64,000 bases of DNA from Streptomyces lydicus (GTDB lineage Bacteria; Actinomycetota; Actinomycetes; Streptomycetales; Streptomycetaceae): contig NZ_JNZA01000034.1 of NCBI RefSeq assembly GCF_000717345.1, forward strand, positions 1 to 64,000. Reading direction: 5' to 3'. This document shows positions 41,674 to 52,568 of this stretch, piece by piece. The notes beneath the pieces were generated by a model. The model was given only the letters and a program-made list of their open reading frames with translations, ran no database searches and had not been told where the DNA came from. Made by a program: the position numbers and the translations under genes. How positions within the stretch are numbered: position 1 is the stretch's first letter; the number at the start of each line of letters is the position of its first letter.

Positions 41674-42497
41674 GGATCGGCCTGATCACCGCGGACGCCG
41701 CCCACCCGGTGCTGGCCGCGACCGGCGCCCTGCTCGTCGGGGAGGGCCACCGGGTCGAGGTCGTGGACCCCGGTGGCGTGCCTGAGGGCCCCGGCCCGCT
41801 CGCCGACGTCTACCTCCTCAAGGCCCGTACGCCCCGGGCGCTGGCCCTCGCCGCCCGCCTGGAGGGGCGGGGCGCCGCGGTCATCAACTCCGCGGCGGCG
41901 ACCGCCCGTTGCCAGGACCGGGTGGCGATGGCCGAGCTGGCCCGCGGGGCCGGACTGCCGTTCGCCCGCACCCGCTTCGTGGGCACGCCGGCGGAGCTGG
42001 CCGCGGCCGGGGAGCCGGCCGGCCCGCTGGTCGTCAAGAGCCGCCACAGCCGGCGCGGCGACCTGGTGACCCGCGCCGACAGCACCGTACGGCTGCGGGA
42101 GCTGGCCGCCGAGTGGCCCGAGGAACCGGTGGTCGTGCAGGACTTCCTCGCCGGCAGCGGCTGGGACCACAAGGTGTGGGTGGTCGACGGGCGGCTGTTC
42201 GCCGGGCTGCGCCGCTCCGAACTGGCCCCGGAGGGCCGCGGGGAGACGCTGCCGCTGCCGCCCGGCGAACTGCCCGCGGACTGGCGCGCCCTCGCCCTCG
42301 GGGTCGGCGAGGTCTTCGGCCTGGAGGTCTACGGCGTGGACCTCCTCGACGCCGGCGGCGGCGCCCCGCTCCTCGTGGACGTCAACGCCTTCCCCGGCAT
42401 CCGCGGCCAGGCCGGCGCCCCGGAGGCACTGGCGGAACTCGCCCTGCGTACGGGGGCACGAGCCGGAAGAAGGGCGTCGGGAAACGGCCCCGAATGA
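41670..42497 (+). CDS. ATP-grasp ligase 2
   Basis: A 275-aa ATP-grasp protein translationally coupled to the first (GTGA at 41670-41673). It has the same plan: MRIGLITADAAHPVLAATGA pre-grasp, INSAAATARCQDRVAMAELA, PLVVKSRHSRRGDLVTRADS (ATP loop), DHKVWVVDGRLFAGLRRSEL, then FGLEVYGVDLLDAGGG and the metal-binding VDVNAFPGIRGQAG. The two are clear paralogues but well diverged, which suggests two successive ligations or a heterodimer. The next gene, geosmin synthase, starts 153 bp downstream; co-transcription is possible but not required. Confidence 0.84.
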   Translation: MRIGLITADAAHPVLAATGALLVGEGHRVEVVDPGGVPEGPGPLADVYLLKARTPRALALAARLEGRGAAVINSAAATARCQDRVAMAELARGAGLPFARTRFVGTPAELAAAGEPAGPLVVKSRHSRRGDLVTRADSTVRLRELAAEWPEEPVVVQDFLAGSGWDHKVWVVDGRLFAGLRRSELAPEGRGETLPLPPGELPADWRALALGVGEVFGLEVYGVDLLDAGGGAPLLVDVNAFPGIRGQAGAPEALAELALRTGARAGRRASGNGPE

Positions 42498-42563
42498 TCA
42501 ATGAATGACATCGGCCGAGCGGAAAGGGCGGGGAGGCGGAAGCTCCTCCTCCGTAAGGTCTAG

Positions 42564-44888
<2,325 letters not shown>

Positions 44889-45054
44889 CGCCGGTGGGCC
44901 CGTGAGGGGCGCGCCCGCCGGGCCGGTTGCGGACTGCCGCGACCGGCCGCGCGTGCCCCCTGTGCTCCTCCCGTGCGCGCTACCGGGTCGTGGCGATGGG
45001 TGAATATCCGTTTCGAGGTGAATAGCCCGATATGTCGTCGGGAACCTTGGCGTC

Positions 45055-45912
45055 ATGCGACACAAGACCGCCTTCCTCGGAGCCGTGGCCGCCACCGGTG
45101 CCTTCGCCCTGCTCGGCCCGATCGCCGCCCAGGCCACCACCGGCACCATCACCTTCCACATGCGCTCGCGGAACAAGGACTACCAGATCGTCGACCCCGG
45201 CGACGATCACTGCTACGGCCTGGGCGACGGGGGCGGCCTGGTGGACAACGACACCCCCCTCGACCTGGTGCTGTGGTCCTCCCGCGACTGCACGGGGCGC
45301 GCCATGGCGACCGTACGGGCCGGCAGCTCCGCGCGGTTCGCGCGGTACGGCAGCCTGCAGCTGGACCCGGCCAGCGCCCCCGCGCCGTCGTACCCCAGCG
45401 AATCCCGGGACCCGGGGGATTCCCGTGACCCCGGCGACTACCGGGACCCGTCCGACTCCCGTGACCCGGGCGACTCCCGTGACCCGGGGGACTACCGGGA
45501 TCCGTCCGACAGGCGCGATTCCGGGGACTCCCGCGACCCCGGTGACTACAACGATCCGTCCGACTCCCGTGACCCGGGACGCGACCGGGACACCGGCGAC
45601 TCCCGTGACCCCCGGGACTCCGACGACTACCTGGACCCGGGCGACGCGCGGGACACCGGCGACGCGCCGGACCGCCGCGACCCTCAGGACCCGGCCCGCT
45701 CCTCGGACCCCGGTGATCCCAGCACCCTCCCCGCCCCGGCCGGTGCCTCGGACCCGGTCAACTCCCCGGGTGCCGCCGTCCCCCGGCGCGTCGCCCGGCC
45801 GTCCTCCAGCTCACCCACGAAGTCGAGCGCCCGCCCCCGGCGCGTCACCCGCCCGTCGTCCAGCTCACCCACCAAGTCGAGCGCCCGCCCCAAGGTGGTC
45901 AAGCGCTCCTGA
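45055..45912 (+). CDS. Secreted protein with Asp/Pro repeat tail
   Basis: A 285-aa exported protein. The signal peptide (MRHKTAFLGAVAATGAFALL, cleavage near AAQAT) is followed by an unrecognised globular domain of about 90 residues with two cysteines (DDHCYGLGDGGG, SRDCTGRA). Residues about 117-225 are low-complexity repeats of SRDPGD and DYRDPSD. The last about 45 residues contain two copies of an 18-residue unit (VARPSSSSPTKSSARP-like) that is basic and Ser-rich. That tail lies opposite the LLM-oxidoreductase remnant on the other strand. Function unknown; the acidic repeats could bind calcium or cell wall. Confidence 0.75.
   Translation: MRHKTAFLGAVAATGAFALLGPIAAQATTGTITFHMRSRNKDYQIVDPGDDHCYGLGDGGGLVDNDTPLDLVLWSSRDCTGRAMATVRAGSSARFARYGSLQLDPASAPAPSYPSESRDPGDSRDPGDYRDPSDSRDPGDSRDPGDYRDPSDRRDSGDSRDPGDYNDPSDSRDPGRDRDTGDSRDPRDSDDYLDPGDARDTGDAPDRRDPQDPARSSDPGDPSTLPAPAGASDPVNSPGAAVPRRVARPSSSSPTKSSARPRRVTRPSSSSPTKSSARPKVVKRS
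45403..45730 (+). repeat. Coding tandem microrepeats (Ser-Arg-Asp-Pro-Gly-Asp)
   Basis: At least ten in-frame copies of 15-18-bp units of the TCCCGTGACCCGGGCGAC and GACTACCGGGACCCG types make the RDPGD/RDPSD tract of the secreted protein. Copy number is likely variable between strains. Confidence 0.8.
45781..45888. repeat. 54-bp tandem duplication on overlapping coding strands
   Basis: Two 54-bp copies start at 45781 and 45835 (both beginning CCCCGGCGCGTC). On the plus strand they encode the Ser-rich C-terminal repeats of the secreted protein; on the minus strand they duplicate the end of the LLM oxidoreductase remnant (RALDLVGELDDGR then RALDFVGELEDGR). Confidence 0.8.
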
Positions 45913-46276
45913 AGCGTGCCGCCCGCCGGGTAGAGCCGTACGGTGTCGACCCCGGCGGCGCGCCACACCCGCAGGCGCGCCTGCACCATCTCCTCGGTCC
46001 CGATCAGGGTGGTGCCCAGCACCATCTCGTCGGTGACCAGCTCCGCCGCGCCGTCCCGGTCCCCGGCCTGCCAGCGCTCCCGGACCTCGGCCGCGACCCG
46101 GGCCCAGCCCTGGCGGCTGTAGGCGGCGTTGTAGAAGTTGGTGCGGGCGGAGCCCATCCCGCCCAGGCTGAACGCGAGCTCCTCTGACGGCCGGCCACCA
46201 TGGCCCGCAGCGCCTCCTCGTACTCGGCGAAGGCGACCTCGGCGCCCTGGCAGATGTCGAGGTCGGCGCGGGTGCG
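45850..46276 (-). pseudogene. LLM-class F420-dependent oxidoreductase remnant, frameshifted
   Basis: The minus strand keeps the C-terminal third of a luciferase-like F420-dependent oxidoreductase. RADLDICQGAEVAFAEYEEA and LRAMVAGR (46276-46187) are in one frame, and SEELAFSLGGMGSARTNFYN, then TTLIGTEEMVQARLRVWRAA and GVDTVRLYPAGG, are in the next frame. The shift is at about 46187, and the N-terminal two thirds are missing. The conserved GMGSxxxNFYN and GTEEMVQxRL segments identify the family. It is not translated as an intact enzyme; its 3' end is overprinted by the secreted repeat protein. Confidence 0.75.
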
Positions 46277-46478
46277 GCCGGCCGCCTCATGGCGCCAGGA
46301 TACGGGCGGCCCCGCCGGACCGGTGAGCATGCGCGTGCGCGCGGAAGGTGCGCGGCGGGCGCCCGGCCGGAGGGACCCCCGCGCGGATGAGGGCCCAACT
46401 GGCGGCCTTCGCCGACCGGGTCCCGGGTCAGGGATACCAAACGACCCCGCGACCACGGCCAGGAGGGCGGAGGACGGC

Positions 46479-47255
46479 ATGCCCGAGCTGCCCGACGTCG
46501 AGGCGTTCCGCCGAACCTTCGTCCGCTGCGCGCAACGACGGGTGGTCCAGCACATCGAGGTCCACGACGCGGGCGTGCTGCACGGGCTGAGCGGCCGTCA
46601 GCTGCGGCACGCACTGGAGGGCCGCAGGTTCGCCGAGCCCGAGCGGCACGGGAAGTGGCTGATCGCCCGTACCGGCGGCCCCATCCTGCTGCTGCACTTC
46701 GGCATGACCGGCCGGCTGGTGTGCACCACGCCGGAGGAGGCCCCCCACCCCCACGACCGGGTGGTCTTCACCATGAGCAGGCACCACCGGCTCCGCTACC
46801 GCGACCAGCGCAAACTCCAGGGCCTGTGGCTCGTCGACGAGGCCGGACTGGACCGGGTGCTGGGCCGTCTGGGACCGGACGCGGCAACGGTGCCGCGCGA
46901 CGCCTTCCGGGCGGCGCTCGCCGCCCGGCGCGGCCGCCTCAAGGCGGTCCTGATGGACCAGTCGGTGCTGGCCGGACTCGGCAACCTCCTCGTCGACGAG
47001 ATCCTCTGGCGCACCCTGCTGCCCCCGTCCCGGCCGGCCCGCGACCTCACCGACGAGGAGGGCGACCGCCTCCACACGGAGCTGCGCCGCACCCTGCGCG
47101 CGGCGGTGCGCGCGGGCTGCGTGCCACCCCGCGACACCTGGCTGACCGGCCGCCGCGACGACCCCGACCCGCACTGCCCGCGCTGCGGCGGCCCGTTGCG
47201 CCGCGGCCGCGTCGCGGGCCGCGGCACGGTGTGGTGCCCCCGCTGCCAGCCCTGA
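46479..47255 (+). CDS. Fpg/Nei-family DNA glycosylase
   Basis: A 258-aa base-excision repair enzyme. Mature residues P1 and E2 (MPELPDVEAFRR) are the catalytic nucleophile and acid of the Fpg/Nei family. The H2TH domain is in AVLMDQSVLAGLGNLLVDEI, with the conserved Asn in GLGNLLVDE. The C-terminal zinc finger is CPRCGGPLRRGRVAGRGTVW then CPRC. It removes oxidised bases and cuts the abasic site. It is shorter than classical MutM, closer to the actinobacterial Nei2-like group. ATG 46479 follows GGAGG. A stem-loop follows its stop. Confidence 0.92.
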   Translation: MPELPDVEAFRRTFVRCAQRRVVQHIEVHDAGVLHGLSGRQLRHALEGRRFAEPERHGKWLIARTGGPILLLHFGMTGRLVCTTPEEAPHPHDRVVFTMSRHHRLRYRDQRKLQGLWLVDEAGLDRVLGRLGPDAATVPRDAFRAALAARRGRLKAVLMDQSVLAGLGNLLVDEILWRTLLPPSRPARDLTDEEGDRLHTELRRTLRAAVRAGCVPPRDTWLTGRRDDPDPHCPRCGGPLRRGRVAGRGTVWCPRCQP

Positions 47256-47274
47256 CCCGGCGGACCCCGCCGGG
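47256..47274. terminator. Stem-loop between convergent glycosylase and Lrp genes
   Basis: CCCGGCGG-ACC-CCGCCGGG (47256-47274), a perfect 8-bp stem with a 3-nt loop directly after the glycosylase stop. Confidence 0.65.
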
Positions 47275-47322
47275 CCCGAGGCGCTCACCGGAGGCGCGGG
47301 TGCGGCCGGCCGAGCCGCCTCC

Positions 47323-48369
47323 TCAGCGCCGGGCGGCCCTCGGTGACGGGCGCGGGGCGGCCGCCGGGGCGAGCGGGCCGGCTCCCTTGACGGTGCGCAG
47401 GACCGGGGCGGTCTCCAGGGTGTGGATCGCGCGCAGACCGCCCAGCCGCCGGGTGAGATAGCGGTGCAGGGCCGCCGGGTCGGGGCACAGCGCGTGCGCG
47501 ACCACGTTCGTGCGGCCGGTGGTGGCGGCGACGAAGGCGAGTTCGTCGTGCCCGGCCAGCGCGGTGGCGACCCGGTCGAGGTGGGTGGGGGAGACGGTCA
47601 TCCACAGCATGGCCTGGGTGGTGGCGCCGAACAGCGCGTCGTCGGCCTCGACATCGAAGAAGAGCGCGCCGGCGGCCCGCAGCGCGGCCAGCCGGCGGGC
47701 CACGGTCGCCGGTGACCACCCGGTGGCGGCGGCCAGATCGGCCTGGCCGGTACGGCCGTCCCGCTCCAGCGCCGCGACCAGCGCGCGGTCCGTCTCGGTC
47801 AACACCAGCCCGGGCTGGGCGAGTTGGCCGTCGTGCGGCCCGGCGCCGGGCGGTGCGAGCCGGCGCTGCTGGTCTTCGTCCAGGGTGCCGGCTCGGCCCC
47901 GCCAGGCGGTGGGGCCGCCGAGGTAGGTGTGGAGCAGGCAATGGGCGGAGACCGCGGTGATGCCGGCGGTGCGCGGGATGTCGTGCAGCAGCAGCGCGTG
48001 GCCGCCGGTGCCGTCGGCCGGGGTGTGCACGACCGCGAGGATCTCGGTGCCGCCGGAGGCCAGTTTCACCCAGGAGGTGTCCGTCCGCCGGGCCAGGGCG
48101 CGGGCCAGGTCCTGCGCGCTGTGCGGGGCGGCGGTCAGCCGCACCAGCCACTGTGCCCGGCCGGCACGGTGCGGATCGGCGAGCCCGACGACCCGCAGTC
48201 CGGCGTCGGCGCGCAGCCTGCGGTAGCGGCGCGCGACGGTCTGCGTCGAGACGCCCAGCACCTCGGCGATCCGGCTGAACGGGGCCCGCCCGTCGAGGTG
48301 CAGCGCATGGACGATCCCGCGGTCGACGTCGTCGAGCACCGGCACCCCGGTCGTGGCCGCGTCCCTCAT
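47323..48369 (-). CDS. Double-length Lrp/AsnC regulator
   Basis: A 348-aa protein made of two Lrp/AsnC units in tandem. Unit one has helix-turn-helix DRGIVHALHLDGRAPFSRIA, EVLGVSTQTVARRYRRLRAD. Unit two has TDRALVAALERDGRTGQADL, AAATGWSPATVARRLAALRA. Each is followed by a RAM-like effector domain, the first more diverged. Such double Lrp proteins occur in Streptomyces and usually control an adjacent transporter. It is divergent from the MFS exporter gene over 192 bp containing paired AAATCCTT motifs. ATG 48369. Confidence 0.88.
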   Translation of the reverse strand: MRDAATTGVPVLDDVDRGIVHALHLDGRAPFSRIAEVLGVSTQTVARRYRRLRADAGLRVVGLADPHRAGRAQWLVRLTAAPHSAQDLARALARRTDTSWVKLASGGTEILAVVHTPADGTGGHALLLHDIPRTAGITAVSAHCLLHTYLGGPTAWRGRAGTLDEDQQRRLAPPGAGPHDGQLAQPGLVLTETDRALVAALERDGRTGQADLAAATGWSPATVARRLAALRAAGALFFDVEADDALFGATTQAMLWMTVSPTHLDRVATALAGHDELAFVAATTGRTNVVAHALCPDPAALHRYLTRRLGGLRAIHTLETAPVLRTVKGAGPLAPAAAPRPSPRAARR

Positions 48370-48561
48370 GGTGATTCCCTCCGTGGTGCGTCCGAGGCGG
48401 CGGGGCCGGCTGCCTCCGCGTTGCGGAGAAATCCTTGCGCCCGGACAAATCCTTCACCACACGCGCCCGGATGGAAAACATCAGCGATCTCCGGCTCGTG
48501 GAGGGAACACCCGGTGGGCGCCGGCGCACGCTCTGCCCGTACTCCACCGAAGGGAAGAGCC

Positions 48562-50064
48562 ATGCCCCACCCCCTGCCGCCCGTACGGCCGACGCCGTAC
48601 CCCCGCCGCTGGTGCGCCCTCGCGGTGCTGCTGGTCGCCGAGGCGATGAATCTGCTCGACTCCACGATCATGACGGTCGCCGCACCGGTGATCCACGCCG
48701 ATCTCGGCGGGCCCGCCTCCGGCATCCAGTGGTTCAGCGCCGCCTACACCCTGCCGTTCGCGGTGCTGCTGATCACCGGGGGCCGGCTCGGCGACATCGC
48801 CGGGCGCAAGCGGGTCTTCCGGGCCGGGGTGGCGGCGTTCGTGCTCGCCTCGGCGCTCTGCGCGCTGGCCGCGTCACCCGCGATGCTGATCAGCGCGCGG
48901 GCGGTCCAGGGCGCCGCGGCCGCGCTCGTCATCCCGCAGACCATCGGGCTGATCCGCGGCATGTTCCACGGCGACGAACTGGCCCGGGCGATGGGCAGCA
49001 TCGGCCCGGTCATGGGCCTGGCCGCGGTGTGCGGCCCGGTGCTCGCCGGAGTGCTCACCCACGCCGACCTGTTCGGCTCCTCCTGGCGGGCGGTGTTCCT
49101 GGTCAACGTGCCGCTCGGCCTCGGTGTCCTCGCCGCGGCGCCGCTGCTGCGCGAGGACCGCTCCGAGCGGCGGCCGCGGCTGGACCTCACCGGTACGGTG
49201 CTGGCCGTCCTGGGCACCGGCGCGCTCGTCCACCCGCTCATCGAGTCCGGGCCGGACCGGGGATCACCCGGGCGCTGGGCCCTTTTCGCCGCGGGCCTGG
49301 GCCTGATGGCGCTGTTCGGGGCGCACCAGCGGCGCCGGACGGCCCGGGGACGCAGCGCGCTCGTCGAGACCCGCCTCTTCAGCGACCGGGGATTCCCCGC
49401 CGCGCTGGCCGCCGCCGTGCTGTTCTTCGCGGTGATCAACGGCGTGATGCTGGTCGTCGTCCTCCAGCTGCAACTCGGACCGCACACCGACGTCCGGTCC
49501 GCGGGGCTCACCCTGCTGCCGTGGTCGGCGGCGATGGCGGCGGCGTCCTGGACCGCCGGCGCCCGCCTGGTGCCCCGCCACGGCTCCCGGGTGATGTTCG
49601 CCGGGCTCGCGGCACTGCTCCTCGGCACCCTGGGCGCCCTCGTCGTCTACGCCACCGGCCGGCCCGCGGCGTACCCGTGGCCGCTGCTCGCCGCGCTGAC
49701 CGCCGCCGGGCTGGGGCAGGGGCTGTTCTCCGTGCCGTTCTTCACCACCGCACTGGGCCGGGTCCGCCCGCACGAGACCGGTTCGGCGGCGGGCCTGCTC
49801 AACGCCGCGCAGCAGCTGGGCGGCACGCTCGGCGTCGCCCTGCTCGGCACGGTCTTCCTGCACACCGCCCCCGGCACCGGTGCCCCGGGCGCGGATGCCG
49901 CGCTCCTCGGGGCCCGCGACGCCTGCGGGGCGGCCGTCGCCCTCCTCGCCGGCACCGTCGCCGCCGCCGTCCTGCTGCACGCCGCTGCCCGCACCCGGCC
50001 CGCTTCCCCGCGGTGGGGCCGCCGCCTGCGGAACGCCAAGTCCCCTTCCGGCTACGGGAGGTGA
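48562..50064 (+). CDS. MFS drug exporter, DHA2 (EmrB/QacA) family
   Basis: A 500-aa exporter. Motif A is GGRLGDIAGRKRVFRAGVAA, the antiporter region is LIRGMFHGDELARAMGSIGP, and the family segment DLFGSSWRAVFLVNVPLGLG is almost the same as in the 13-kb MFS protein, so both belong to the 14-helix DHA2 branch. It starts MPHPLPPVRPTPYPRRWCAL, with AGGGAAG upstream of ATG 48562. The divergent double-Lrp gene is its likely regulator. No biosynthetic gene is adjacent, so self-resistance or general efflux is equally likely. Confidence 0.9.
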   Translation: MPHPLPPVRPTPYPRRWCALAVLLVAEAMNLLDSTIMTVAAPVIHADLGGPASGIQWFSAAYTLPFAVLLITGGRLGDIAGRKRVFRAGVAAFVLASALCALAASPAMLISARAVQGAAAALVIPQTIGLIRGMFHGDELARAMGSIGPVMGLAAVCGPVLAGVLTHADLFGSSWRAVFLVNVPLGLGVLAAAPLLREDRSERRPRLDLTGTVLAVLGTGALVHPLIESGPDRGSPGRWALFAAGLGLMALFGAHQRRRTARGRSALVETRLFSDRGFPAALAAAVLFFAVINGVMLVVVLQLQLGPHTDVRSAGLTLLPWSAAMAAASWTAGARLVPRHGSRVMFAGLAALLLGTLGALVVYATGRPAAYPWPLLAALTAAGLGQGLFSVPFFTTALGRVRPHETGSAAGLLNAAQQLGGTLGVALLGTVFLHTAPGTGAPGADAALLGARDACGAAVALLAGTVAAAVLLHAAARTRPASPRWGRRLRNAKSPSGYGR

Positions 50065-50277
50065 CGCTTGCCTGGTGGGGGCGCCGGTGCTGCCGCGGCC
50101 AGCCCGCCTCCGGAGGGTCACGCATCGCCACTTTGTGGTGATGCGCCAAGAATTTTGCTGTTTGTCTGAATTTTCACGCATATTTCCTTGTTGGTAGGCA
50201 GGTCATGGACGTAGCTTGGGAGTTGACGCAGTCGGAAACGGCTCGTCAGCAAGGAAAAGAACTTCTAGGAGGCGAGA

Positions 50278-50418
50278 ATGAGCTTCCGTAAGGTCTTCCC
50301 ACGCAGGCGCAGAGACGATGGTTGGGGTCACGACCACGACCACGGCCGCCGCCGTCGCAGGTATCGCCGCCGCTTCGGCCGCAGGCGTCGTCGTTTCTTC
50401 GGCTACGACAACTACTGA
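50278..50418 (+). CDS. 46-aa Arg/His-rich small protein (previously easy to miss)
   Basis: A complete short gene: AGGAGG (50267-50272) five bases before ATG 50278, 46 codons, TGA, then a terminator-like hairpin. The product starts MSFRKVFPRRRRDDGWGHDH and goes on with a nearly continuous Arg tract, ending in FGYDNY. It is extremely basic (over one third Arg) with a HDHDH metal-binding-like cluster. The upstream 150 bp is AT-rich for this genome and probably holds its own promoter. I recognise no family. DNA- or RNA-binding, an antimicrobial-type cationic peptide, or metal binding are all possible; it is next to an ABC exporter and a membrane protease. Confidence 0.62.
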   Translation: MSFRKVFPRRRRDDGWGHDHDHGRRRRRYRRRFGRRRRRFFGYDNY

Positions 50419-50435
50419 CCAAAAGCTCTGAGCTC

Positions 50436-50468
50436 GAGGCTGACTCGCGTGCCACGCGGGTCCGCCTC
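50436..50468 (+). terminator. Stem-loop after the 46-aa gene
   Basis: GAGGCTGACTCGCGTG (50436-50451) pairs with CACGCGGGTCCGCCTC (50453-50468) at 14 of 16 positions plus one G-U. It isolates the small gene from the ABC-transporter gene. Confidence 0.6.
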
Positions 50469-50529
50469 GTGTGCTTGGGGCCCGTGAACCGGTCCAGGTT
50501 TCCGAGCAGCCCGATATGGCGTGGCGACC

Positions 50530-52473
50530 ATGCATCTGCGTAGTTCCCGCGGGCGCCCGGCACCCCTAGAGGAGCCGCCGCCCCCGCCCCAACCCGGCAC
50601 GGAATCCCCGCCTGTTGACCACGGCATGTGGAGCCTGCAGACGGACCTCACGATCCGCACCAGGCGCGTCGGACTCAAGGAATCGCTCCGCCGCTTCTGG
50701 CCACTGACCCACGGCGACCGGCGCTGGATCGTCCTGGTCTGCCTGGCCGCCGTCGTCGCCGCCCTCGCCGAGACCGCGGCCATCCTGCTCTTCGCCCAAC
50801 TCACCGACAAGGCCCTGCAGAAGGGCTCGGTCAGCGCCTTCTGGGTGCCCGCGGCCCTGTGGCTCGGCGTCGCCGTGGTCGGCGCGGTGGTGGGCTACCT
50901 CGGCAACTCGCTCGGGGCCTGGACCGCCGAGCGCTTCGTCATGCGGCTGCGTGCCCGGGTCTTCGCCCATCTGCAGACGCTCCCCCCGCACTTCTTCCAG
51001 CGCAGCCGCCGCGGTGACCTCGTCGAGCGGCTGACGGGAGACGTCGACGCCATCGAGCAGATGGTCATCACCGGCCTCGTCCAGGTGGCCGCGGCCCTGT
51101 TCGGCATCATCTTCTACGCCGGCGCCGCCCTCTGGCTGCGCTGGGACCTGGCACTGGCCACCTTCGTCCTGGCCCCGCTGTTCTGGACCGCCACCCGCCG
51201 CTTCACCGGCCGGGTCAAAGAGGTCTCCCGCCGCGAGCGTGCCGCCGACGGCGCCATCACCTCCGTCGTCGAGGAGGGCCTGGTCAACGTCGTGCTGACC
51301 CAGGCGTACAACCGGCAGCGCGACGAGGAGGAGCGGCTCGACCGCCAGGCGCGCAAGTGGTTCCGGGCGTCGGTGACCAGCGCCCGCCTCAACGGGCTCT
51401 ACGACCAGGTCGTCGAACTCCTGGAGACCTTCTGCGTGCTGGCGATCATCGGCCTGGGCGCCTGGGAGATCTCCGCCGGCCGGATGACCCTCGGCCAGCT
51501 GCTCGCCTTCGCCGCCTTCGTCGGCTACCTCTACCCGCCCATCCGCTCCCTGGGCCAGCTCGGCCTGACCGCCACCGAAGCGACCGCCGGCGCCGAGCGC
51601 CTCCTGGAGATCCTCGACGCCCGCCCCGCCGTCAGTGACCCGGCGCCCTCCCTGGTCGCCCCGCCGCGCTACCGCCGCGCCCTCGGCGAGGTGGAGGCCC
51701 GCCACGTCCACTTCCGCTACCCCGGCGGCCACGAGGACGTCCTCCGCGACTTCTCCTTCACCGCCGTCCCCGGCGAACTGCTCGTCATCACCGGCCCCAG
51801 CGGCGCCGGCAAATCGACCCTGGCCGCGCTGCTGCTTCGGTTCTACGACCCCGACGCGGGCAGCATCCGCCTCGACGACATCCCCGTGCACCGCCTGCCG
51901 CTCGCCCAGCTGCGGCACAACATCACGCTGCTGCCCCAGGACACCCTCGTCCTGCACGACACCGTCGCGGAGAACATCGCCGCCGGCCGCCCGCACGGCC
52001 GCGCCACCCACCACGACGTGGAACGCGCCGCCCGGGCCGCCGACGCCCACGAGTTCATCACCGCCCTCCCCGACGGCTACGACACCGTCATCGCCCCCGG
52101 CACCGCCCGCCTCTCCGGCGGCCAGCTCCAGCGCGTCGCGATCGCCCGCGCCATGCTCCGCGACGCCCCCGTCCTCATCCTCGACGAGCCCACCACCGGC
52201 CTGGACGTGCTCGCCACCCAGCGCATCCTCGGCCCCCTGCGCCGCCTCGCCGAGGGCCGCACCACCCTCGTGATCACCCACGACCTGGACCTCGCCGCGG
52301 ACGCCGACCGCGTCCTGGTCCTCGACCACGGCCTGCTCGTCGAGTCCGGCACCCACACCCAGCTGCTCGCCCAACGCGGCCTGTACGCCACCCTGTTCCA
52401 CGCCCACCCCCCGTCCCACCCGCACAACGGAGCGGCCAACCCCGCCGTGGGACGGCGCGGCATCGTCGGCTGA
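50530..52473 (+). CDS. ABC exporter, fused permease-ATPase
   Basis: A 647-aa type-I (B-family) half-exporter. The transmembrane domain (about 60-330) has six helices, with KESLRRFWPLTHGDRRWIVL at its start and QRSRRGDLVERLTGDVDAIE in the first coupling region. The nucleotide-binding domain holds Walker A GPSGAGKST, Q-loop LPQDTLVLHDTVAENIAAGR, signature LSGGQLQRVAIARAML, Walker B VLILDEPTTGLD and the H-loop LVITHDLD. It would work as a homodimer exporting lipid, peptide or drug. The start is uncertain: ATG 50530 or GTG 50521, with weak RBS, or M at 50626. No partner half-transporter is adjacent. Confidence 0.92.
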   Translation: MHLRSSRGRPAPLEEPPPPPQPGTESPPVDHGMWSLQTDLTIRTRRVGLKESLRRFWPLTHGDRRWIVLVCLAAVVAALAETAAILLFAQLTDKALQKGSVSAFWVPAALWLGVAVVGAVVGYLGNSLGAWTAERFVMRLRARVFAHLQTLPPHFFQRSRRGDLVERLTGDVDAIEQMVITGLVQVAAALFGIIFYAGAALWLRWDLALATFVLAPLFWTATRRFTGRVKEVSRRERAADGAITSVVEEGLVNVVLTQAYNRQRDEEERLDRQARKWFRASVTSARLNGLYDQVVELLETFCVLAIIGLGAWEISAGRMTLGQLLAFAAFVGYLYPPIRSLGQLGLTATEATAGAERLLEILDARPAVSDPAPSLVAPPRYRRALGEVEARHVHFRYPGGHEDVLRDFSFTAVPGELLVITGPSGAGKSTLAALLLRFYDPDAGSIRLDDIPVHRLPLAQLRHNITLLPQDTLVLHDTVAENIAAGRPHGRATHHDVERAARAADAHEFITALPDGYDTVIAPGTARLSGGQLQRVAIARAMLRDAPVLILDEPTTGLDVLATQRILGPLRRLAEGRTTLVITHDLDLAADADRVLVLDHGLLVESGTHTQLLAQRGLYATLFHAHPPSHPHNGAANPAVGRRGIVG

Positions 52474-52568
52474 GCGCTCCGGCGGACAAAGTCCTGTGGA
52501 AAACCGCCCGCGCGCGTGGCGGCGCACTTACGATGCGTGGGCGAGAGTGCGTTCGGTGAGGGGGGCGG

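Noticed and set aside
42501..42563. 20-codon frame (MNDIGRAERAGRRKLLLRKV) after the second ATP-grasp gene, possible RiPP precursor
   Set aside because: No convincing ribosome-binding site, no core-like sequence or conserved leader, and it lies in the untranslated region ahead of geosmin synthase.
50566..52527. 653-codon minus-strand frame opposite the ABC exporter
   Set aside because: Antisense shadow; no recognisable domain, while the plus strand carries all ABC motifs.
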